Source: Gaiellales bacterium (lineage in GTDB: Bacteria; Actinomycetota; Thermoleophilia; Gaiellales; JAICJC01). From it: DNA of 64,000 nt. Numbering within the stretch: the first letter of the stretch is position 1; each line of letters starts with the position of its first letter. A program made the position numbers and the translations under genes. Positions 1 to 8,155 of the stretch are shown in pieces. The stretch spans positions 89,403 to 153,402 of the forward strand of contig DASWRM010000007.1 in the NCBI GenBank assembly GCA_036403155.1. The letters are read 5' to 3'. The notes under the pieces were generated by a model. That model ran no database searches. It was not told the origin of the DNA and was given only the letters and a program-made list of their open reading frames with translations.

Positions 1-729
1 GACCATCGCGGCGAGCGGGCTGCAGAGGTACAGCGCCGCGTTGCCGACGTCGGCCGCCTCGATGTTCCGCTGAAGCGGCGAGCGCTGCTCGATCACCGAT
101 TCCATCTCGTCGAACCCGGGGATGCCCTTCGCCGCAAGCGTGCGCACCGGACCGGCCGAGAGGGCGTTGACGCGGATCTGTGCGGGGCCGAGCTCGTATG
201 CCAGGTAGCGAACGGAGCATTCCAGCGCTGCCTTTGCCACCGCCATCACGTTGTACTTGGGGAACACACGCTCGCTCGCCATGTAGGTGAGGGTGACCAT
301 CGACCCGCCGCCGCGCGGCGCCATCAGCGGCTCCGCCGCGCGCGCCATCGCGATCATCGAGTACGACGACACGTCGAGCGCCGTGTGGAACGCGGGACGC
401 GACGTGTCGGTGAAGCGGCCCTCGAACGTCTCGGCGGGCGCGAACGCGATCGAGTGGGCCATCACGTCGATGCCGCCGAACCGCTCCCCGAGGCGGCCGA
501 ACGCGGCGTCGATGCTGGCGTCGTCGGACACGTCGCAGGGGACGACCACGTCCGATCCGACCGAGGCTGCGAGCTTGCGGACGGAGTCCTCGAGCCGCTC
601 GCCCTGGTAGGTGAACGCGAGCGTCGCGCCTGCGCCGTGCAGCGCCTGTGCGATCGCCCAGGCGATCGACCGTTTGTTGGCGACGCCGGCAACGAGCGCG
701 ACCTTGCCCTCGAGGATTCCCTCAGTCAC
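1..729 (-). CDS. fabI: Enoyl-[acyl-carrier-protein] reductase (FabI), C-terminus cut by window edge
   Basis: NAD(P)H-dependent enoyl-ACP reductase, last reductive step of the fatty acid elongation cycle (cytoplasm). The visible 243 residues show the FabI-type nucleotide loop GVANKRSIAWAIAQAL (residues 15-30) and the catalytic Tyr159-x6-Lys166 pair in PKYNVMAVAK, with a second conserved Tyr149, then the typical ALSAGPVRTLAAKGI segment. E. coli FabI has 262 residues, so roughly 20 are missing past position 1. The GTG at 729 is chosen because the protein then begins MTEGILEGK and an AAAGGA ribosome site lies about 8 nt upstream. A TAGCGT -10 at 764-759 would give a leader of about 25-30 nt. Family assignment is firm. 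Confidence 0.95.
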   Translation of the reverse strand, partial: MTEGILEGKVALVAGVANKRSIAWAIAQALHGAGATLAFTYQGERLEDSVRKLAASVGSDVVVPCDVSDDASIDAAFGRLGERFGGIDVMAHSIAFAPAETFEGRFTDTSRPAFHTALDVSSYSMIAMARAAEPLMAPRGGGSMVTLTYMASERVFPKYNVMAVAKAALECSVRYLAYELGPAQIRVNALSAGPVRTLAAKGIPGFDEMESVIEQRSPLQRNIEAADVGNAALYLCSPLAAMV

Positions 730-786
730 AACCGTCCTTTCGGTGCAGAACCGCGCAGACGCTAGCACGGCGCTGCAGCTCGCGGG

Positions 787-2715
787 CTACGGCGCGAACT
801 GCGCCAGGACGGCGGGATCCTCGAGCGACGAGAGGTCGCCGGGGTCCTCGCCCAGCGCCGCGGCGCGCACCGCGCGGCGCACGATCTTCGCCGTCCGCGT
901 CTTCGGCAGGGCGTGGACGAAGCGGATCTGCGCGGGCGCGAATGCCTTCCCCAGCTCGCGCACGACCTCGCCCCGCACAGCGTCCCGCAGAGCGTCGCCG
1001 CCCTCGACGCCCGGGCGCGGGACGCAGAACAGCCACGCCACCTCGCCCTTCAGCTCGTCGGGCACCCCGATCGCGCAGGCCTCGGCGATGTCCTGGCAGT
1101 GCACCGCGGCCGACTCGAACTCGGCCGGGCCGATCCGCTTCCCGGCGATGTTCAGAGTGTCGTCCGACCGGCCGTGCAGGTACCAGTACCCGTCCTCGTC
1201 GACCGATGCCCAGTCGCCGTGCACCCAGATGTTCGGCCAGCGCGACCAGTAGGCCTCCAGGAACCGCTCCGGGTCGCCCCATACGCCGCGCGTCATCGAC
1301 GGCCACGGCTTGCGGCACACCAGCTCGCCGACCTCACCGGGCCCGACCGGCGCGCCGTCGGGGCCGAGGACGTCCATCGCCATCCCCAGCGCCGGCACGC
1401 CGAGGGTGCACTCCTTGAGCGGCATCACCGGCATCGGCGAGAGGAAGCATGCACCGACTTCGGTTCCGCCGGACAGGTTGATGATCGGACAGCGGCGCTC
1501 GCCGCCCACCTCGAACAGCCAGCGGTACGGATCCGGGTTCCACGGCTCGCCGGTCGACGCCAGGATCCGGAGGGAGCTGCGGTCGTGCGCGCGCACCGGG
1601 TCGTCGCCGTGCCCGCGCAGCGCCCGGATCAGCGTGGGGGAGACGCCGAGCACCGAGATACGGTGCCGCTCGACCAGCTGCCACAGCCGGTGGGGACCGG
1701 GGTAGTCCGGCGCACCCTCCGACAGCACGAGCGTCCCGCCCAGCGCTCCCGTGCCGACGACCTCCTTCGGCCCCATGATCCAGCCCATGTCGGTGACCCA
1801 CATGAAGCGGTCATCGGCGCCCACGTCGGTCTGGAAGGCGCACTCCTCGGCGATCTTGACGAGAAAGCCCCCGTGCACGTGCACCGCGCCCTTGGGCCGG
1901 CCGGTCGTCCCCGACGTGTAGATGACCATCATCGGCGTCTCCGGGTCGAGCGCCGGGGCGGCCAGCTCCGTGGACTGGCGGGCGACCAGCTCCTCCCAGC
2001 GGTGGTCGCGCCCCGACGTCATCGGCGGGTCGGTGCCGAGCCTGTCCCAGACGATCACGTGCCGCACCGACGCCACCTCGGCGAGGGCCTCGTCGACCGT
2101 GCGCTTCATCGAGACCAGGCGGGCGCGGCGCGGCACGGCGTCCGCGGTCAGCACCGCCACGGCGCCCGCGTCCGCGAGCCGGGCGGCCACGGCCGGTGCG
2201 CCGAAGCCGGAGAAGATCGGCACGACGATCGCGCCGATCTTGCAGATCGCGTAGAAGCCGGCGACCACCTCGATCGACATGGGCAGGAACAGGCCGACCG
2301 CCTGCCCCTCGCGGACGCCCAGCTCGAGCAGCGCGTTGGCGATCCGGTTCACCTCCGCCGAGAGCTGTGCATAGGTGACGGTTCGCACCTCCCCGTCCTC
2401 GCTCTCCCAGATCGCCGCATGCCGCTCCGGGGTGTCGCGGGCATGCCGGTCGACGCAGTTGTGCGTCAGGTTGACGGTTCCGCCAGTGAACCATCGCGTC
2501 CACATCGGCCCGCGGCTGTCGTCGTAGACCCGCTCGTACGGCCTCGAGAACTCGATGCCGAGGTGCCGCACCACCGCATCCCAGAACCAGCCGATGTCGT
2601 CCTGCGCGCGCCGGTGCAGCTCCCGCCAGTCGTCGATGCCCTGCTCGCGCATGAACGCCGTGACGCGGGCCCGCTCGACCGTCGCCGGGCTCGGTGACCA
2701 GATCACATCTTGCAT
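787..2715 (-). CDS. AMP-forming acyl-CoA synthetase, acetyl-CoA synthetase-like
   Basis: Member of the adenylate-forming (ANL) superfamily that activates a short carboxylate to acyl-AMP and then acyl-CoA. It has 642 residues, the normal length for acetyl/propionyl-CoA synthetases. Visible are the N-terminal cap (WFWDAVVRHLGIEF, WFTGGTVNLTHNCVDRH), the phosphate loop YTSGTTGRPKG (266-276), GGTEVGACFLSP, the hinge region HGRSDDTLNIAGKRIGPAEFE, and the C-terminal catalytic lysine motif PKTRTAK with Lys610. The usual Gly before this lysine (PKTRSGK) is Ala here. The start ATG lies only 30 bp from the divergent molybdate regulator. The substrate (acetate, propionate or other) cannot be fixed by eye, so no symbol is given. 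Confidence 0.88.
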   Translation of the reverse strand: MQDVIWSPSPATVERARVTAFMREQGIDDWRELHRRAQDDIGWFWDAVVRHLGIEFSRPYERVYDDSRGPMWTRWFTGGTVNLTHNCVDRHARDTPERHAAIWESEDGEVRTVTYAQLSAEVNRIANALLELGVREGQAVGLFLPMSIEVVAGFYAICKIGAIVVPIFSGFGAPAVAARLADAGAVAVLTADAVPRRARLVSMKRTVDEALAEVASVRHVIVWDRLGTDPPMTSGRDHRWEELVARQSTELAAPALDPETPMMVIYTSGTTGRPKGAVHVHGGFLVKIAEECAFQTDVGADDRFMWVTDMGWIMGPKEVVGTGALGGTLVLSEGAPDYPGPHRLWQLVERHRISVLGVSPTLIRALRGHGDDPVRAHDRSSLRILASTGEPWNPDPYRWLFEVGGERRCPIINLSGGTEVGACFLSPMPVMPLKECTLGVPALGMAMDVLGPDGAPVGPGEVGELVCRKPWPSMTRGVWGDPERFLEAYWSRWPNIWVHGDWASVDEDGYWYLHGRSDDTLNIAGKRIGPAEFESAAVHCQDIAEACAIGVPDELKGEVAWLFCVPRPGVEGGDALRDAVRGEVVRELGKAFAPAQIRFVHALPKTRTAKIVRRAVRAAALGEDPGDLSSLEDPAVLAQFAP

Positions 2716-2745
2716 AGGTAATGCCTAGGTGGTAGCGTCCGGCGG
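2716..2745. promoter_or_regulatory. Divergent promoter region with overlapping dyads
   Basis: Only 30 bp separate the starts of the CoA synthetase (minus) and the HTH-Mop gene (plus). On the plus strand TAGCGT (2733-2738) sits 7 nt before the ATG at 2746, a leaderless arrangement. Short inverted repeats overlap here: GCAT-N5-ATGC and TAGG-N5-CCTA. They could be an operator for the HTH-Mop protein, which is an inference. Confidence 0.45.
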
Positions 2746-3129
2746 ATGGGACGGATGGTACCGGTCGGGGAGGCGGCGCGAGCGCTTGGCATCTCGGTGG
2801 ACACTCTGCGCCGCTGGGAGCGCAGCGGCCGCATCGCCACCCGCCGCGATGCCGCCAACCGGCGCGTCGTCGACGAGGGGGAGATCACCCGGCTGGGTGG
2901 GCACACGGCCGCGCCGGTCGACCCGTCCTTCTCGGCGCGAAACCGGTTCGAGGGCGTCGTCACGAGCGTCGAGGTGACGGGCGTCGTCGCCCAGGTCGAG
3001 ATCGAGGCCGGCCCGCACCACGTCGTATCGGTGATCACCAGGGACGCCGTCGAGGAGCTCGGCCTGCGACCAGGCGTGCGGGCGGTGGCCACGGTCAAGG
3101 CCACGTCGGTGATGGTCGCGCGGGCGTGA
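2746..3129 (+). CDS. MerR-like HTH fused to a molybdate-binding Mop (TOBE) domain
   Basis: A 127-residue two-domain protein. Residues 4-45 (VPVGEAARALGISVDTLRRWERSGRI) are a MerR/excisionase-type winged helix-turn-helix, and residues about 65-127 form one molbindin-like Mop/TOBE domain (NRFEGVVTSVEVTGVVAQVEI ... VKATSVMVA). It lies first in a molybdate transport cluster and its TGA shares one base with the ATG of modA. The likely role is molybdate-sensing control of modABC, analogous to ModE but with a different DNA-binding head and a single Mop unit. The family role is inferred. A molybdate storage role is the alternative, less likely given the HTH. Confidence 0.82.
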   Translation: MGRMVPVGEAARALGISVDTLRRWERSGRIATRRDAANRRVVDEGEITRLGGHTAAPVDPSFSARNRFEGVVTSVEVTGVVAQVEIEAGPHHVVSVITRDAVEELGLRPGVRAVATVKATSVMVARA

Positions 3130-3890
3130 TGCGGCGCGTCATCCTGACCGCGGCCCTGCTCGCGGTCGCCGCCGGCTGCGGCGGCGGCTCCTCGCCGGCC
3201 GGCGGCGGCACGCTGACCGTCTTTGCGGCGTCCTCGCTGACCGATGCGTTCACGAAGCTGTCCGCGACGTTCGGGCATCAGCATCCCGGCTGGACCGTGC
3301 ACTTCGAGTTCCTCGGCTCCGACCAGCTGGCTGCCCAGATCGAGCAGGGCGATCCTGCCGACGTGCTCGCCTCGGCCAGCGCGAAGTACGCGGACCGGCT
3401 CCAGGCCGATCACCTGCTCGGCGCCACGAAGGATTTCGCCACCAACACGCTCGTGCTGGCCGTCCCGCCGGACAACCCGGCGGGGATCACGTCCGTCACG
3501 GGTCTCGGGAACGCGAAGGTGATCGTCGGCGACCCGGCCGTGCCGGTCGGCGCCTACACGCAGACGGTGCTCGGAAACCTCGGCATCGACCCCTCCAGCC
3601 TGAACATCGTCAGCCGCGAGCAGAAGACGACGGACATCGTCGGCAAGCTCGAGCTGGGGGAGGCCGATGCCGGGTTCGTCTACACGAGCGACGCGACAAC
3701 GGCCGGAGACAAGCTCCGGACGATCAGGCTGCCCGCCTCGGCGCAGGCGACCGCCACCTATCCGGTCGGCATCGTGACGGGCTCAGAGAACGCAAAGGCG
3801 GCGCAGGAATGGATCGATCTGGTGCTGAGCAGGGCGGGCCGGCGCGTGCTGGCCGCCGACGGCTTCGGCCCGGCGCCTTCGGGCTCCTAG
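3129..3890 (+). CDS. modA: Molybdate ABC transporter substrate-binding lipoprotein ModA
   Basis: Extracytoplasmic molybdate-binding protein, 253 residues. The N-terminus is a lipoprotein signal (hydrophobic run, lipobox LAVAAGC with Cys17). The mature part begins with the family hallmark LTVFAASSLTDAFTKLSATF, followed by FLGSDQLAAQIEQGDPADVLASA, with Ser/Asn-type oxyanion contacts typical of ModA. The ATG at 3129 shares its A with the preceding stop; a GTG one codon upstream (3126) is possible. The 3' end overlaps the modB start by 82 bases. Substrate assigned from family and neighbours. Confidence 0.93.
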   Translation: MRRVILTAALLAVAAGCGGGSSPAGGGTLTVFAASSLTDAFTKLSATFGHQHPGWTVHFEFLGSDQLAAQIEQGDPADVLASASAKYADRLQADHLLGATKDFATNTLVLAVPPDNPAGITSVTGLGNAKVIVGDPAVPVGAYTQTVLGNLGIDPSSLNIVSREQKTTDIVGKLELGEADAGFVYTSDATTAGDKLRTIRLPASAQATATYPVGIVTGSENAKAAQEWIDLVLSRAGRRVLAADGFGPAPSGS

Positions 3891-4654
3891 GCGCCGCGAC
3901 AACGGGCATCGCCCTGGCGTTCCTGGCCGTGCCGCTGCTCGCGATCTTCCTGCGGGGCGACCTCTCCGCCGGGCTGCGATCGTCGGACACCCGCGCGGCG
4001 CTGCTGCTGTCGCTCGAGACCAGCGTGATCGCGCTTGCGGTCATGGTCGCCGTCGGCACGCCGCTTGCCCATGCCCTCGCCACCCGCCGGTTCCCCGGCC
4101 GGTCGCTGGCGATCACCGCCTTCGAGCTGCCGCTGGTGCTGCCGCCGGCCGTGGCGGGCATCGGCCTGCTGATGGCGTTCGGCCGCCGCGGCCTGCTCGG
4201 CCACCAGCTCTCGGCCCTCGGCCTGGAGCTCCCCTTCACCAAGGTCGCCGTGGTCATGGCGATGACGTTCGTCGCCTCGCCGCTCTACGTCCGGCAGGCG
4301 ATCGCCAGCTTCGAGGCGGTCGACCGCACGCTGCTCGACGCCTCGCGGACGCTCGGCGCGGGCGCCGGGCGCACGTTCTGGCGTGTTGCGCTGCCGCTGG
4401 CACGCGGCGGGCTGGGCGCCGCGGCCGCACTCGGCTGGGCGCGGGCGGTGGGCGAGTTCGGGGCGACGATCATCTTCGCCGGCAGCCTCAAGGGCGTGAC
4501 CGAGACCGCGCCGATCCAGATCTACGCGGGGCTGTCGGACAACCTCGACGCGGGGCTCGCCACGGCCGCCGTGCTGGTCGCCGTCAGCGCGGCGGTGCTG
4601 CTCACCGCGAAGCTGATCGCCTCGGGGAGGTCGCGGCGCTTCACCTTGCCGTGA
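3809..4654 (+). CDS. modB: Molybdate ABC transporter permease ModB
   Basis: Integral membrane permease of 281 residues. Several hydrophobic helices are visible (for example TTGIALAFLAVPLLAIFL, TSVIALAVMVAVGTPLAHAL, ELPLVLPPAVAGIGLLMAF), and the cytoplasmic EAA coupling loop DASRTLGAGAGRTFWRVALP that contacts the ATPase. The ATG at 3809 gives an 82-base overlap with modA. I saw no convincing ATG/GTG closer to the first membrane helix, so the true start could be a rarer codon further in. Its stop overlaps the modC GTG by four bases (GTGA), suggesting translational coupling. Confidence 0.92.
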   Translation: MDRSGAEQGGPARAGRRRLRPGAFGLLGAATTGIALAFLAVPLLAIFLRGDLSAGLRSSDTRAALLLSLETSVIALAVMVAVGTPLAHALATRRFPGRSLAITAFELPLVLPPAVAGIGLLMAFGRRGLLGHQLSALGLELPFTKVAVVMAMTFVASPLYVRQAIASFEAVDRTLLDASRTLGAGAGRTFWRVALPLARGGLGAAAALGWARAVGEFGATIIFAGSLKGVTETAPIQIYAGLSDNLDAGLATAAVLVAVSAAVLLTAKLIASGRSRRFTLP

Positions 4655-5658
4655 CGCGGGCCCTGCGGCACGCGGTGCTGCGGGTGGAGCTGGAGGTGGA
4701 CGGCGTGACCGCCCTGGTCGGGCCGTCCGGAGCCGGGAAGTCGACGCTGCTGCGAATGGTCGCGGGGCTCGTCCGCCCCGACACCGGAACGATCGAGTGC
4801 GACGGCGAGCGCTGGTTCGGCGGCGGCCGCGACGTCCCGCCCGAGCGCCGTCGGTGCGGATTCGTGTTCCAGGACTACGCCCTGTTCCCGCACATGACCG
4901 TCGCCGAGAACGTCGCGTACGGCGCCCGCGGCGCCGCGACCGGGTCGCTGCTCGAGCGGCTCGGCATCGGCCATCTCGCGGCCGCGCGCCCGCCGTCCCT
5001 CTCCGGCGGCGAGCGGCAGCGGGTGGCCGTGGCCCGGGCGCTCGCACTGCGCCCGCGCGCGATGCTGCTCGACGAGCCGCTGGCAGCTCTCGACCCGGCC
5101 ACACGCGGGTCGGTCGCCACCGAGCTCGCGGCCGTCCTGCGGGACGCGGGCGTGCCGGCGATCGTGGTCACGCACTCCTACGAAGAGGCCGTGACGCTGG
5201 CCCGTCGAGCCGCCGTGCTCGAGGACGGCCGCGTCGTGCAGGCGGCCGGCGTGCAGGAGCTGCTGGAAGCGCCCGCCACGCCGTTCGTCGCCGAGTTCGC
5301 CGGCACGAACTACCTGCCCGGGTTCGCGGCGGGATCCACCGTCCGGCTCGACCGCGGCGGGACGGTCGAGATCGCGGGCGCCGCCCACGGCCGGGTGGCC
5401 GTGCTGATCGCTCCGTGGGAGGTCACGCTGGCACACCGCCGGCCCGACGACTCCGCGCGCAACGCCCTCGCGGGACGGATCGAGCGCGTGGTTCCGCTCG
5501 GCAACAGGGTGCGTGTCGTCCTGGCGGGCATCACGGCGGAGATCACGCCCGAGTCGGCTGAGCGGCTCGAGCTGCGGCCGGGTGTGCACGCCGTCGCATC
5601 CTGGAAGGCGACCAGCACCCGGCTGGTTCTGACCGGGGAGGACCGCGGGACCGGATAG
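4651..5658 (+). CDS. modC: Molybdate ABC transporter ATP-binding protein ModC
   Basis: ATPase subunit of the molybdate importer, 335 residues. Walker A GPSGAGKST (24-32), Q-loop VFQDYALFPHMT, signature LSGGERQRVAVARAL, Walker B AMLLDEPLAALD and H-loop VTHSYEEA are all present. After about residue 265 a C-terminal TOBE/Mop domain (RNALAGRIERVVPLGNRVRV ... VASWKATSTRLVL) fits molybdate-sensing regulation. It starts at a GTG overlapping the modB stop. The protein starts shorter before Walker A than many homologues. Its TAG stop also forms the first half of the -10 element of the next gene. Confidence 0.93.
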   Translation: MTRALRHAVLRVELEVDGVTALVGPSGAGKSTLLRMVAGLVRPDTGTIECDGERWFGGGRDVPPERRRCGFVFQDYALFPHMTVAENVAYGARGAATGSLLERLGIGHLAAARPPSLSGGERQRVAVARALALRPRAMLLDEPLAALDPATRGSVATELAAVLRDAGVPAIVVTHSYEEAVTLARRAAVLEDGRVVQAAGVQELLEAPATPFVAEFAGTNYLPGFAAGSTVRLDRGGTVEIAGAAHGRVAVLIAPWEVTLAHRRPDDSARNALAGRIERVVPLGNRVRVVLAGITAEITPESAERLELRPGVHAVASWKATSTRLVLTGEDRGTG

Positions 5659-5661
5659 GGT
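5656..5661 (+). promoter_or_regulatory. Leaderless -10 element (TAGGGT) of glycerate kinase
   Basis: TAGGGT lies 6 nt before the GTG at 5668. Its first three bases are the stop codon of modC, so glycerate kinase can be transcribed from inside the end of the molybdate operon. No good -35 is visible. Confidence 0.5.
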
Positions 5662-5667
5662 CGCCGG

Positions 5668-6627
5668 GTGCTCGTCGTGATCGCCCCGGACAAGCTGCGC
5701 GGCACCTACAGCGCCGCGGAGGCGGCCGAGGCGCTCGCTCGAGGCTGGCGCGCGCGGCGGCCCGGTGACGAGACCCGGCAGGTGCCGCTCGCGGACGGCG
5801 GCGAGGGCACGGCGGGGGCCCTGCTGGCAGCGCGCAACGGAACCTGGCGGAGGGCGGCCGCGCACGACGCCGCAGGCCGGCCCATCGACGCGCGCTATGC
5901 GCGCCTCCCCGGTGACGAGGCCGCGCTCGACGTCGCTGAGGCGTGTGGCGCCTGGCGCGTCGCCGACCTGGCGCCCGATCCGCTCGGCTCGAGCTCGTTC
6001 GGCGCCGGGGAGCTCGTGCGAGCGGCGATCGCCGGCGGCGCGGAACGCGTCGTGATCGGTGTCGGCGGCACGGCCACGACCGACGGTGGGGACGGCCTGC
6101 GCCGCGCGCTGGGGCCGGTGCCGGCGGGCGTCCGGCTGGTCGCCGCGCTCGACGTCGACAACCCGCTGCTCGGCCCGTCCGGCGCCGCAGCGGTGTACGG
6201 CCCTCAGAAGGGCGCCACACCCGAGCAGGTGGACGAGCTCGACCGCCGCCTGGCGGGGCTCGACCTGCCGACGGCCGACATTCCGGGCGCCGGCGCCGGT
6301 GGCGGCATCGGCGCGATGCTGATGGCGCTCGGCGCCGAGGCTCGTGCGGGGGCGGAGCTCGTCCTCGGCGAGGTGGGCTTCGACGCCCTGCTCGCGGGCG
6401 CCGGGTGCTGCATCACGGCGGAGGGCCGCATCGACATGCAGACGCTCCGCGGCAAGGTCGTGTCGGCCGTCGCGGAGCGGTGCCGGGCGGCGGGCGTCCC
6501 CTGCATCGCCGTCGGCGGGCAGGTCGAGCCGCAGGCGGCCGCCGAGCTCGCCCGGGTGGGCGCCCGCTGTCACGAGCAGGGCGACCTGGAGCTGGCCGGC
6601 GCCGAGCTGGCGTCCTCGCTCAGCTGA
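5668..6627 (+). CDS. glxK: Glycerate kinase
   Basis: Phosphorylates D-glycerate (glycerate kinase type 1 family, PF02595-like), feeding glycerate from glyoxylate or photorespiration-like routes into glycolysis. It has 319 residues. The N-terminus VVIAPDKLRGTYSAAEAAEAL, the motif VPLADGGEGTAGALL, the glycine-rich IGVGGTATTDGGDG and the C-terminal ITAEGRIDMQTLRGK ... VPCIAVGGQV are characteristic. Product position (2- or 3-phosphoglycerate) is not decidable here. The start is GTG with a -10 hexamer 6 nt upstream and no ribosome site, so the mRNA is probably leaderless. It converges on htpX with an 8-base overlap of the 3' ends. Confidence 0.9.
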   Translation: MLVVIAPDKLRGTYSAAEAAEALARGWRARRPGDETRQVPLADGGEGTAGALLAARNGTWRRAAAHDAAGRPIDARYARLPGDEAALDVAEACGAWRVADLAPDPLGSSSFGAGELVRAAIAGGAERVVIGVGGTATTDGGDGLRRALGPVPAGVRLVAALDVDNPLLGPSGAAAVYGPQKGATPEQVDELDRRLAGLDLPTADIPGAGAGGGIGAMLMALGAEARAGAELVLGEVGFDALLAGAGCCITAEGRIDMQTLRGKVVSAVAERCRAAGVPCIAVGGQVEPQAAAELARVGARCHEQGDLELAGAELASSLS

Positions 6628-7534
6628 GCGTGAACCCGCCCAGCTGCTCGAGCCGCGCGATGCGGTCCTCCAGCGGCGGGTGGGTGTCGAACAGCCCGCC
6701 CAGGCTCGACCGCAGACCCTTGTGGTCGCGAAGGGGCGACTCGATGTAGAGGTGTGCGGTGGCCCGCGTGACGGTGTGCAGCGCCTGTGTGTCGTCGCGC
6801 AGCGCGGCCAGTGCGCGGGCCAGGCCCTCCGCATCGCCGGTGATCTCCACGGCACTCGCGTCGGCCAGATACTCCCTGCGGCGGGACAGGCACATCTGCA
6901 GCAGCGACGCCCCGATCGGCGCGAGCACCGCGGCGACCAGGCCGATGACGACCGCCAGGCCGCCGAGGCCGCCGTCACGCCGCTCCGACGACCCGCCGCC
7001 GAAGATCGTGATGCGCATCAGCAGATCGGCCGAGAGCGCGATGACGCCGACGAGCACGGCCGCCAGGCTCATCAGGCGCACGTCGCGGTTTCTGATGTGC
7101 GAGACCTCGTGGGCCAGCACGCCCTCCAGCTCGCGGCGGTCCATCAGCTTGACGATGCCCGAGGTGACCGCGACGTACGCATGCTCGGGGTCGCGGCCGG
7201 CGGCGAAGGCATTGGGCGCCGAGTCGTCGATCATGTACAGGTCCGGCGTGCGCGGCAGGCCGGCCGCGATGGCGACGTTCTCGAGCACCCGGTACACCTC
7301 CGGCTGATCCTCCTTGGTGACCTTGTGGGCGCCCGAGGCGGCGGCGATGATCGAGCCCGCCGCGAACCACGAGATGACGCCGTACACGATCGCGACGATG
7401 CCGATGATGCCGGCGACGCCGGGCTGGTAGGCGTAGAACACGACGGCGACGAAGACGCCCGACAGCAGGCCGAAGCCGAGCAGCACGAGCAGCGTGCGCA
7501 CCCGGTTCGACCGGATCTGCTGCTGCAGCGTCAC
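6620..7534 (-). CDS. htpX: HtpX-like zinc metalloprotease (M48)
   Basis: Membrane-bound M48 peptidase involved in membrane-protein quality control. It has 304 residues from the GTG at 7534. Two N-terminal hydrophobic helices (LLVLLGFGLLSGVFVAVVFY; GVAGIIGIVAIVYGVISW) precede the zinc site LAHEVSHIRNRD (HExxH). A second hydrophobic pair follows, and the third zinc ligand Glu lies in REYLADASAVEITGD. The reading frame is open for 30 further codons upstream, but that stretch overlaps lemA out of frame, and the GTG directly after the lemA stop (TGA-C-GTG) gives the normal HtpX N-terminus. The lemA-htpX pairing is common. Confidence 0.9.
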   Translation of the reverse strand: MTLQQQIRSNRVRTLLVLLGFGLLSGVFVAVVFYAYQPGVAGIIGIVAIVYGVISWFAAGSIIAAASGAHKVTKEDQPEVYRVLENVAIAAGLPRTPDLYMIDDSAPNAFAAGRDPEHAYVAVTSGIVKLMDRRELEGVLAHEVSHIRNRDVRLMSLAAVLVGVIALSADLLMRITIFGGGSSERRDGGLGGLAVVIGLVAAVLAPIGASLLQMCLSRRREYLADASAVEITGDAEGLARALAALRDDTQALHTVTRATAHLYIESPLRDHKGLRSSLGGLFDTHPPLEDRIARLEQLGGFTLS

Positions 7535-7535
7535 G

Positions 7536-8090
7536 TCAGAGCGACACGCTGACCGGCGCCCGGTCCCCGTCGTCCTCGAGCCGGAAGAACTCGCGCGGCG
7601 CGAACCCGAACGTCCCGGCGACAAGGCTCGCCGGGAAGGTCTGCTGTGCGGTGTTGAACTGCTGCACGACCGTGTTGTAGTAGCGGCGCGCGGCCGCGAT
7701 CTTGTCCTCGGTGTCCGTCAGCTCCTCCTGGAGGCGCTGGAAGTTCTCGCTCGCGCGCAGCTGCGGGTAGGCCTCCGCGACCGCAAACAGGCGGCCCAGC
7801 GCGGCGCTCGTCCTGCCCGCCGCGTCGGAGGCCTGCGCCACGCCCGTCGCCGAGAGGGTGGACGCCCGCGCCTGCGACACCTCGTCGAAGACGCCCTGCT
7901 CGTGTGCCGCATAGGCCTTGACCGATTCGACCAGGTTCGGGATCAGGTCGGCGCGCCGCTTCAGCTGGATGTCGATCCCCGAGAACCCCTGCGACGTCTC
8001 GTTGCGCAGCCGCACGAGCCGGTTGTAGGTGAACACCAGCCACAGCAGGGCGACGACGACGAGCGCACCGATGATCCAGACGACGAGCAT
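7536..8090 (-). CDS. lemA: LemA family protein
   Basis: Membrane-anchored LemA-family protein of 184 residues: one N-terminal membrane helix ([21 protein letters not shown]) followed by the LemA helical core ([35 protein letters not shown] ... [25 protein letters not shown]). Function is poorly known; it often accompanies M48 proteases such as the htpX gene immediately downstream. The ATG at 8090 is preferred over an ATG 24 codons earlier because the membrane helix then sits at the N-terminus and TAGGCT (8104-8099) lies exactly 8 nt upstream, implying a leaderless transcript starting at this codon. Confidence 0.88.
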   Translation of the reverse strand: MLVVWIIGALVVVALLWLVFTYNRLVRLRNETSQGFSGIDIQLKRRADLIPNLVESVKAYAAHEQGVFDEVSQARASTLSATGVAQASDAAGRTSAALGRLFAVAEAYPQLRASENFQRLQEELTDTEDKIAAARRYYNTVVQQFNTAQQTFPASLVAGTFGFAPREFFRLEDDGDRAPVSVSL

Positions 8091-8098
8091 GCGGGGAA

Positions 8099-8104
8099 AG
8101 CCTA
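8099..8104 (-). promoter_or_regulatory. Leaderless -10 element (TAGGCT) of lemA-htpX
   Basis: Read on the minus strand, TAGGCT ends 8 nt before the lemA ATG at 8090. The divergent fbaB promoter -10 (TAGAAT, 8119-8124) lies 15 bp away. Confidence 0.5.
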
Positions 8105-8118
8105 CTCGCGCGCGCCGA

Positions 8119-8124
8119 TAGAAT
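8119..8124 (+). promoter_or_regulatory. -10 element (TAGAAT) of fbaB
   Basis: TAGAAT matches the actinobacterial -10 consensus and contains an in-frame ATG (8123), which therefore is unlikely to be the start codon. The transcript would begin near 8131, leaving a leader of about 25 nt with a GGGGG ribosome site before the ATG at 8156. Confidence 0.5.
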
Positions 8125-8155
8125 GGCGACAAAACGCGGCCTTCCGGGGGATGAC

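Noticed and set aside
4522..6978. An 818-codon minus-strand frame across modC, glxK and part of htpX
   Set aside because: It runs antisense through two well-supported genes and partly in another frame of a third, with repetitive Arg/Gly/Ala content and no recognisable motif.
8123..8155. ATG at 8123 as the start of fbaB
   Set aside because: It lies inside the TAGAAT -10 hexamer. The ATG at 8156 has a GGGGG ribosome site and matches the FbaB N-terminus.
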